From: Neurospora crassa OR74A
Taxonomy: Eukaryota > Ascomycota > Sordariomycetes > Sordariales > Sordariaceae
NCBI RefSeq assembly: GCF_000182925.2
Contig: NC_026502.1
Span: forward strand, 3,658,001-3,722,000
Length of the DNA: 64,000 nucleotides
Reading direction: 5' to 3'
The position numbers and the translations under genes were made by a program. Shown in pieces: positions 58,801-64,000 of the stretch (the stretch's first letter is position 1; every line of letters starts with the position of its first letter). The notes beneath the pieces were generated by a model. The model worked only from the letters and a program-made list of their open reading frames with translations. It was not told the origin of the DNA and made no database searches.

Positions 58801-60129
58801 GTAAGCAAGCTACTCGCCCCAATCATTCGTCTCTTTTGTTCCGTGTGCTCACTGTTGTGAAAGAACCTCCAAATAGAGGTCAAGGACATCATAGAAGAGC
58901 TAGACATGATGCTGCAAATTCACATGAAGCAAAGAGACATCGTGAAGCGATTCAGCAGACATGTGGAGCATATTTTGGACCCCGAGTGTAGAGTGTCAAG
59001 TAACGCAAGTGTGAGGGGTGGCAACAGTAGGTGGAGCGACGATCAAATCGGACTCGATGACGAAGACATCAAAAGAAAAGAGCAACTTGAATGGTTCCTG
59101 TTTCAATACCAGGAGCTACTCTCAGAAGTGAACGATCGGATCGACGACCTCGAGGGACTAAGAGCAAGTGCCATGAGTACAGCTGAAAATGTGAGTTTAC
59201 GCGCACTCTTTGCCATAGCAGTGGGTGAGCCATGCTGATATGTGCTTTTACAGGTCAATGATCTTGTTGCACTAAAACATCAACAATCAAGTGAAGTGCA
59301 AGCCTGGACGTCAGTTAGGCAAACCGAGGAGGCCGTCACCCAGGGACATGCTGTTATGATGTTCACAATTGTTACTATTGTGTTTGTAAGTTGATCTAGC
59401 ATCCGCGGCTAGGAGAAAACGAATGGTTAACATGTCGAGTATCTAGCTGCCGTTGTCATTCATGTCGAGTATCTTTGGCATGAACAACTGGGAATTCACT
59501 GATAGCGGTCCCATGCACTTAGGAGAGCAGTTCAAGCTCATGTGTAAGTGGTGTTGACAACTATCACTGTTTGTATCCGGTTCATGGACTTGGTCTGATT
59601 GGAATACCAAAACACAGTCTCCATATCCATCGGTATCATCATCGCGACGATCGTGGTTGCGTTCAGTCCCTTGCTTCGAGCAACGGTTATATCTTTCACA
59701 AAATACATCTTCACGGTCGTTGTAGTCTACTCTCAGCTGTACAGGCTCTGGATAGCATTCCAGGACGAGGACGAGTCGCAGTCCTTCATGCGTAAGACCG
59801 AACTCAAAGTCCGGCAGATGAAGGAAGAGGTGCGGAAAGCCAAGCGAAAGAGAGCGGCTTGGAGGGCTGAACTACTCCATAAGCAGAACAACTGGGACCC
59901 GCCAGCTCCTGACAACGCCCGCGCGACATCAGCAACGCCAAATCGGAGCTGGCTCGCCACCAACGAGCGCAGCGAACAGAATAATGTGAGGCCCTCATCA
60001 ACGGCATCCAACAGTTCAACACAAGTGTACACGATGGCCGGTGGTAACACACCGATATCAGGAGGTGTTAGAACACCAGAACCGCCGCTGATGGGCGGTA
60101 GAAGAGTGGATGACGGAGACATTGTGTGA
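55863..60129 (+). CDS. CorA-like metal-ion transporter family protein (fungal, 1,227 aa), copy A
   Basis: Exons by my model: 55863-57026, 57097-57105, 57165-57395, 57466-58497, 58563-58613, 58672-58800, 58864-59190, 59254-59385, 59447-59543, 59618-60129; every intron is GT-AG, 58-74 bp. Residues 1-388 form a hydrophilic cytosolic part ending in RIRYFHIPSNNMA. Conserved family blocks follow: WVE (389-391), HARHMRSLCE (about 447-456), MPYLHWE (469-475), HPRRTLDQ (619-626) and MVDQLWMW (739-746). The C-terminus has a helix at about 1014-1035 ending in SSIFGMN (GMN at 1036-1038), then hydrophobic segments at about 1059-1078 and 1081-1100, and a basic tail. The GMN loop between two helices is the CorA Mg2+ channel signature, so membrane ion transport is inferred. 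The start is the first ATG before paralogue similarity; upstream exons are possible. Confidence 0.88.
57097..57105 (+). other. 9-nt microexon (Trp-Val-Glu) of copy A
   Basis: TGGGTGGAG lies between a TTTAG acceptor and a GTAAGC donor and keeps phase 0 on both sides. Including it joins NNMA to WVE to KAIANYY. The same 9 nt with one silent change (TGGGTTGAG) is found at 62087-62095 in copy B, flanked by its own splice sites. This strongly supports its being real. Confidence 0.88.
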
Positions 60130-61010
60130 ACAAGCACAATTTTGGGTCTTTTCTTGATTGGCAGTGAGAAAAAGATTGCAAACCTTCCTCCATTATCCAA
60201 CCCAAATTCTAATACCGGTTCTCATTGATGATCTTGTTGGAAGTCACTTAACGCCCAATCTCCCTTTCTGCCGTTCTTGAGAAATGGAGGATGGCAGAAG
60301 CGGGGCAACTTCCAAGACGGGGATCTCGGTTGGGGGACGGCAGCCTTGTGCAACATCAGGAGATTTGAAAGCTTTCCTGTCAGGTAGTTGCGCCCGTAAA
60401 CTCAATCTCGGATTGGGTAAGTAGTGTGGGTAGCTGTCCGGAAGGAGCGATCATACCTGTAGGAAGAGATGTGTTGGGGAAGCCCGCTTGGTTGACTTCC
60501 CCCAATGCCACTGCATCGTCCTCTCTCTTGTTTCCTTTCTATCTTCATCATGCTCGATGCGGCCTTGTATTCGTCACCCCATTTCCAGCGTCCCCTATGG
60601 TCGCAGTGCAATACAGTGCAGTGCGTCACCTTCCCGAACCACCGAGCTGCATTTCAGCCGCCTGTATGCCAGTCTGACTGCATATATGCTTATCTGTACA
60701 GCTGCCTGCATGTTCAGTTCTCAAATAGGTTTGACGTGACCACTATCGGATATGACTGCCGTCGATCCGCTACCTAAGAGGTCAAGATGGTATCAATAAA
60801 ATTCCGCATCATTCAGCCCGTCAGTCCGTCGAGGGAGGCTACGATAGAGATCGAAGCAAAGTTGCATATGGTATCCTCCTTCACCTCCCTCTCCATCTCC
60901 AAGCTATTTACATCGGCTTCTGAAAGTTATTTCTTCTTCTAACAGCCGATGACTTACCATACGCCGACCTGATCCACTAAGGCTATTGCTGCCGATCTCA
61001 CGTCCGGAAA
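60130..61010. other. Intergenic region between the two CorA-like genes
   Basis: Ordinary composition. It should hold the terminator of copy A and the promoter of copy B. An AATAAA occurs near 60,796. Overlapping ATG frames of 75-90 codons around 60,400-60,780 are in three frames on both strands with no protein-like features. I see no gene. Confidence 0.5.
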
Positions 61011-64000
61011 ATGAAGCCGACTCTTCTCTTCACTAAACCTGAACTGTCAAGGCATCCTACCGACCTTTCAGCCATATGGAAACCTCAGAGGGGCCCGCAG
61101 CTTTTCGACACATACAACGAGCCAACCACCTGCATCTCAGCCGAGCCACACGAACAAGCCGTCAAGGACCCGGTACAGCATTATTTCGGTTGCATTGAGA
61201 TCTGCCAGCGGCCCGATTTCTTCCAGGAATCGAATCATGTCTGGGTTAATGAACGTGAAATTGAGCGTAAGAAGCTCAGAATGGCAATGGATAATGCTCC
61301 CAGACCTCTTTCGACGGACGACATTAACGCAAGGCTCAATGAAACAATGACAAAAAGGATGCTCAGCGTGGCAATAGCGATCGAGGCCCGGTACAAACGA
61401 ACGAATGTGATGCGCAGTGCTATCATGAAACTTCGTTCTTCAGGCGGACAACCAAGCCTCATCTTCAACGTGGACAGAAGCCGTGATAAGTGGATGAGCT
61501 CCCAGGAGTTCAAAAACGGCATTCCAAGGGTTCGGAATTGGAGGAAAGGAGCTCAAGGGGGACACAGGCCAGTTGATCCGGTAAACGCTAGAGAATTCAC
61601 TCTCTCCGACAGGATCCAAACCGGACGCCAAGAGGTGCGACTCTTTATCAGGCAGCATGGAATCAACAAGGGACAAAACCCAGATCTCAGTGACCTCGAG
61701 TACAGCATCGAGCGAGACGTCCACGCCCATCTTATTGAGTTTAATGTTCAAGAGGCGAGTATCCAAGCATCATCCGGTGCCGACTCATCTTCCACCGGTA
61801 GACAGTTCTTGAAACCAGCCAACAACGAACTCACCGACGTTGGGGTCAAGGGCACGTTCCCAGACCAGCGCATCTCCATCAGTCGGTTACTGAACAATGG
61901 GAGAGACCTGAAGAAGGAGCAATGCGACCCGAAGGGCGACTGGAATGTTTTACGGCGGGACAGAAACGAAGGCTTTGCGAAGCCCCGCAGGATCCGATAT
62001 CTCCATGTCCCTTCAAACAATATGGCGGTACGTTCAATGTTATCGGACAGCCGCATATAGAAAGTTCGCTAACAGACAATGCACAGTGGGTTGAGGTAAT
62101 GCTTTTCGCGGCCTCCAGAAACTGTACCGCTGTCAAACAGTAATCAATCGCTAACCCGGCGCGATAGAAAATCATCGCAAACTACTATGCGGATTCAAAC
62201 CCGGATGTGAGAAGCAAAGTCCAGAGCCCAGGCATTCAATCATCAACACAGCTGCTTCTGCGGCCTCAATACTGGCATGGACAACAGCAAGGGACTCGAA
62301 GTGGTATTGTTCATGCGAGACACATGCGCCCCTTGTGTGAAATGGTATCGTCTGACACGGGCAAGATTGAGCAGAGCTCAAAGAACATTGCCCTGTTTGT
62401 ACGTTTGCGCCCTGTTCGCTAACCATATCATGCGACTAACAGAGACAGATGCCTTATCTTCACTGGGAGACTAATCGTGCACGACAAACGATATCAAGGA
62501 TGATTGATGGCAAGTCGGACCGGCAACGCCAAAAGGACCGAGCCAAAAAGGAACTGCAAAGATTACGTCGTGTCGAGAGTCGAAGTGAACTTGCAAGGCC
62601 TGGAACTCAGAAAAAAGAAGGCAAAAATGACCCCAAACCCACTGATAGGAAGGATCAAAAACATTTTCTCGCTCGGGCGCGTCGGATTACAAATATGAAA
62701 AGCCTGACATCGACCGTTGAGCTGCTTCTGCCCCGGGGAGTAAACGCGAACGTGGGAATCGACGAGACAGGGCGCCTACAAGTTAGCAGTGAGCTTGGCC
62801 AATACCTCATCGACGCGGCTCGACTTTTTGAGGCAATGTCGATGATGAAAGACCGACAAATGGTTGAACAATATCTGTTCCACGAAGCACCGCTTCATCC
62901 CCGCCGAACCCTACGTCAATGTATCAATAGAGGATTCAAGTCAACAGTATCGCGTGATCAGGACCAAACAGTCTGTCAGGAGACCAGCTGTGATGCTGAG
63001 CCTTTTTACAAGTTGGTAACCGTACTTCAAGACAAAACCAAGCGTACGAAATAAGTAATCTGACAGAGCTTTTTCACAGGTTCGTATCATTACCACATGA
63101 CTTTATGGGATTGGGCCAGCGAATCATCATCGAAATCGATAAAGCCAAGCAGCTGCGGCTACAACGTCTATCGACAGCAAGGCCCTTGACCGAGCATCAC
63201 GCCTACGATGACCATTATGGATGCGAGGAATGCAGGCAAAATATCATGCAGGTGCAACGGCTGATAATGGTTGACCAGATATGGATGTGGATCCTTGACG
63301 AGCAAACCATCATCACGTCTTTCCCACAAAGCTGGCAAAGGAACGCCAAGCAGACCATCAATGGCATTCACGAGTCCATTCGTGCCCGGCTGAGACCCTT
63401 GGTGACGACGGAGATTGACGACCAGGTTCAATCCATTTACGAAGTAGGGCTCATCATTCTATCGGAGTGTTGCAGTGTGCTGCTTGATAGAACAAACCTC
63501 GATGCAAGTATCTTCCTTTATTGTTGCCCCCTTTTGTTACAAAACACCTAGTTACTGACTGTCTTCGTGTGGGTAGAGCCAATTCCAAGTCCTGGATACA
63601 TTTTCGGAGGTTATCGGCCGAGTTGTAAGTACATCCAAACCCAAAAACCGCGGCATACCGAACATTTCCCTAAGGTAGTTTTGGCATAAAGCGCAAGCAA
63701 CACGCCGTGATGCTCGGTCATCTCAGGCATTGGCTGTCTAGAGCCAGTCTGATCTACCGTGATCGATCTACGTTTGTCGACCTATCAGTGTTACATCTTC
63801 CTCTGCTAGACAACACCGATGAAGAGGTAATCGCTGCTTTTTTTTTTTTTTTTTTTTTTTTTTTCGGTTTTTCCCTTTGGACTTGAGATCTCTAACATTT
63901 GTTACTCAGAAACTACAACAAGAACTTCGCGAAGCAATGGATGATCTGGATGTAATGATTGACATACACGACCAGCAAAAAGATATAATTCGTCGATTTT
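61011..64000 (+). CDS. CorA-like metal-ion transporter family protein, copy B (3' end outside window)
   Basis: Exons by my model: 61011-62027, 62087-62095, 62168-62398, 62449-63011, 63080-63503, 63577-63624, 63692-63826 and 63910 onward. It is a tandem paralogue of copy A. Shared blocks include EPTTCISAEPHE, VQHYFGCIEIC, GTFPDQRISIS, RIRYLHVPSNNMA+WVE, HARHMRPLCE, MPYLHWET, HPRRTL and MVDQIWMWILDEQTI. The GMN and membrane part must lie beyond the window. Two splice sites are unusual: the donor at 63504 is GC (GCAAGT), and the intron 63012-63079 (donor GTTGGT) has no counterpart in copy A. Both are needed to keep the frame and the alignment. If they are wrong, the gene is broken there. A 27-T run sits in the last visible intron (63838-63864). 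The start ATG is the first in frame. Confidence 0.82.
62087..62095 (+). other. 9-nt microexon (Trp-Val-Glu) of copy B
   Basis: TGGGTTGAG is preceded by GCACAG and followed by GTAATG. It joins NNMA and KIIANYY in phase 0, exactly as in copy A. Confidence 0.87.
63504..63576 (+). other. Probable GC-AG intron in copy B
   Basis: The exon ends LD at 63503, the donor reads GCAAGT, and the acceptor GGGTAG ends at 63576. The next exon starts SQFQVLDTFSEVIGRV. Copy A has an intron at the same codon position (after SGD, 58497) with a standard GTGAGC donor, followed by EGQPQVMNIFSEAIGRI. The GT one base further gives the wrong phase. Confidence 0.75.
63838..63864 (+). repeat. T27 homopolymer in an intron of copy B
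   Basis: Twenty-seven T inside the intron 63827-63909, upstream of the CTCAG acceptor. It could act as an extreme polypyrimidine tract. The length may be uncertain because of sequencing slippage. Confidence 0.9.

Noticed and set aside
58801-58872. Acceptor at AAATAG/AG (58,876-58,880) for exon 7 of copy A
   Set aside because: The acceptor at 58863 gives NLQIEVKDIIEELD, which aligns in length and sequence with KLQQELREAMDDLD in copy B.
60402-60777. Several 75-90-codon ORFs between the two CorA-like genes
   Set aside because: They lie in three frames on both strands over the same interval, with no protein-like features.

Overview
The window looks like a chromosome segment of a filamentous ascomycete fungus (Pezizomycotina). 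Three observations point that way. Most of it is extremely AT-rich sequence that has lost CpA/TpG dinucleotides and is full of C-to-T and G-to-A transitions, the signature of repeat-induced point mutation (RIP). The transposons are fungal types: chromodomain and giant Ty3/gypsy elements and a RepHel Helitron. The only intact genes have 50-83 bp introns and belong to a fungal family of CorA-like membrane proteins. I cannot name the species.

Region 1 (1 to about 54,430) is a RIP-degraded transposon nest with no intact gene. A 2.1-kb LTR element (149-2241, 276-bp LTRs, 5-bp target duplication) sits next to a gypsy pol remnant (about 2360-4830). A 14.8-kb gypsy element on the minus strand follows (5219-20044; about 542-bp LTRs; target duplication ACCGT). 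It carries about 6 kb of additional degraded reading frames between pol and its 3' LTR. From about 23.9 kb a plus-strand Helitron RepHel gene begins. It is cut at 27,088 by a second giant minus-strand gypsy element (27089-42565, about 687-bp LTRs) and resumes at 42,566 with its Pif1-type helicase. Downstream lie short tandem repeats, a possible tRNA relic, 3' pieces of two chromodomain-type gypsy elements (46.4-49.5 kb), an A-rich degenerate tandem repeat, a purine-biased stretch, and a triplicated 90-bp repeat. Five 100-N assembly gaps interrupt this region. One of them (50697-50796) is flanked by the same 70 bp on both sides and is probably false. Another lies in an LTR and can be sized at about 103 bp from the sister LTR.

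Region 2 (about 54,550-64,000) switches abruptly to ordinary base composition. It holds two tandem paralogous genes on the plus strand. The first (55863-60129) can be modelled as 10 exons encoding 1,227 residues, with a C-terminal GMN motif and membrane helices of the CorA metal-ion transporter type. The second (from 61011) runs off the window. Both share a 9-nt microexon, and most introns are at matching positions. The downstream copy has an apparent GC-AG intron and one extra intron.

A recurring pattern not explained by annotation alone: in all three LTR elements with paired LTRs, the outer ends are clearly less mutated than the corresponding inner ends of the sister LTR. This is as if RIP fades at the edge of the duplicated tract.
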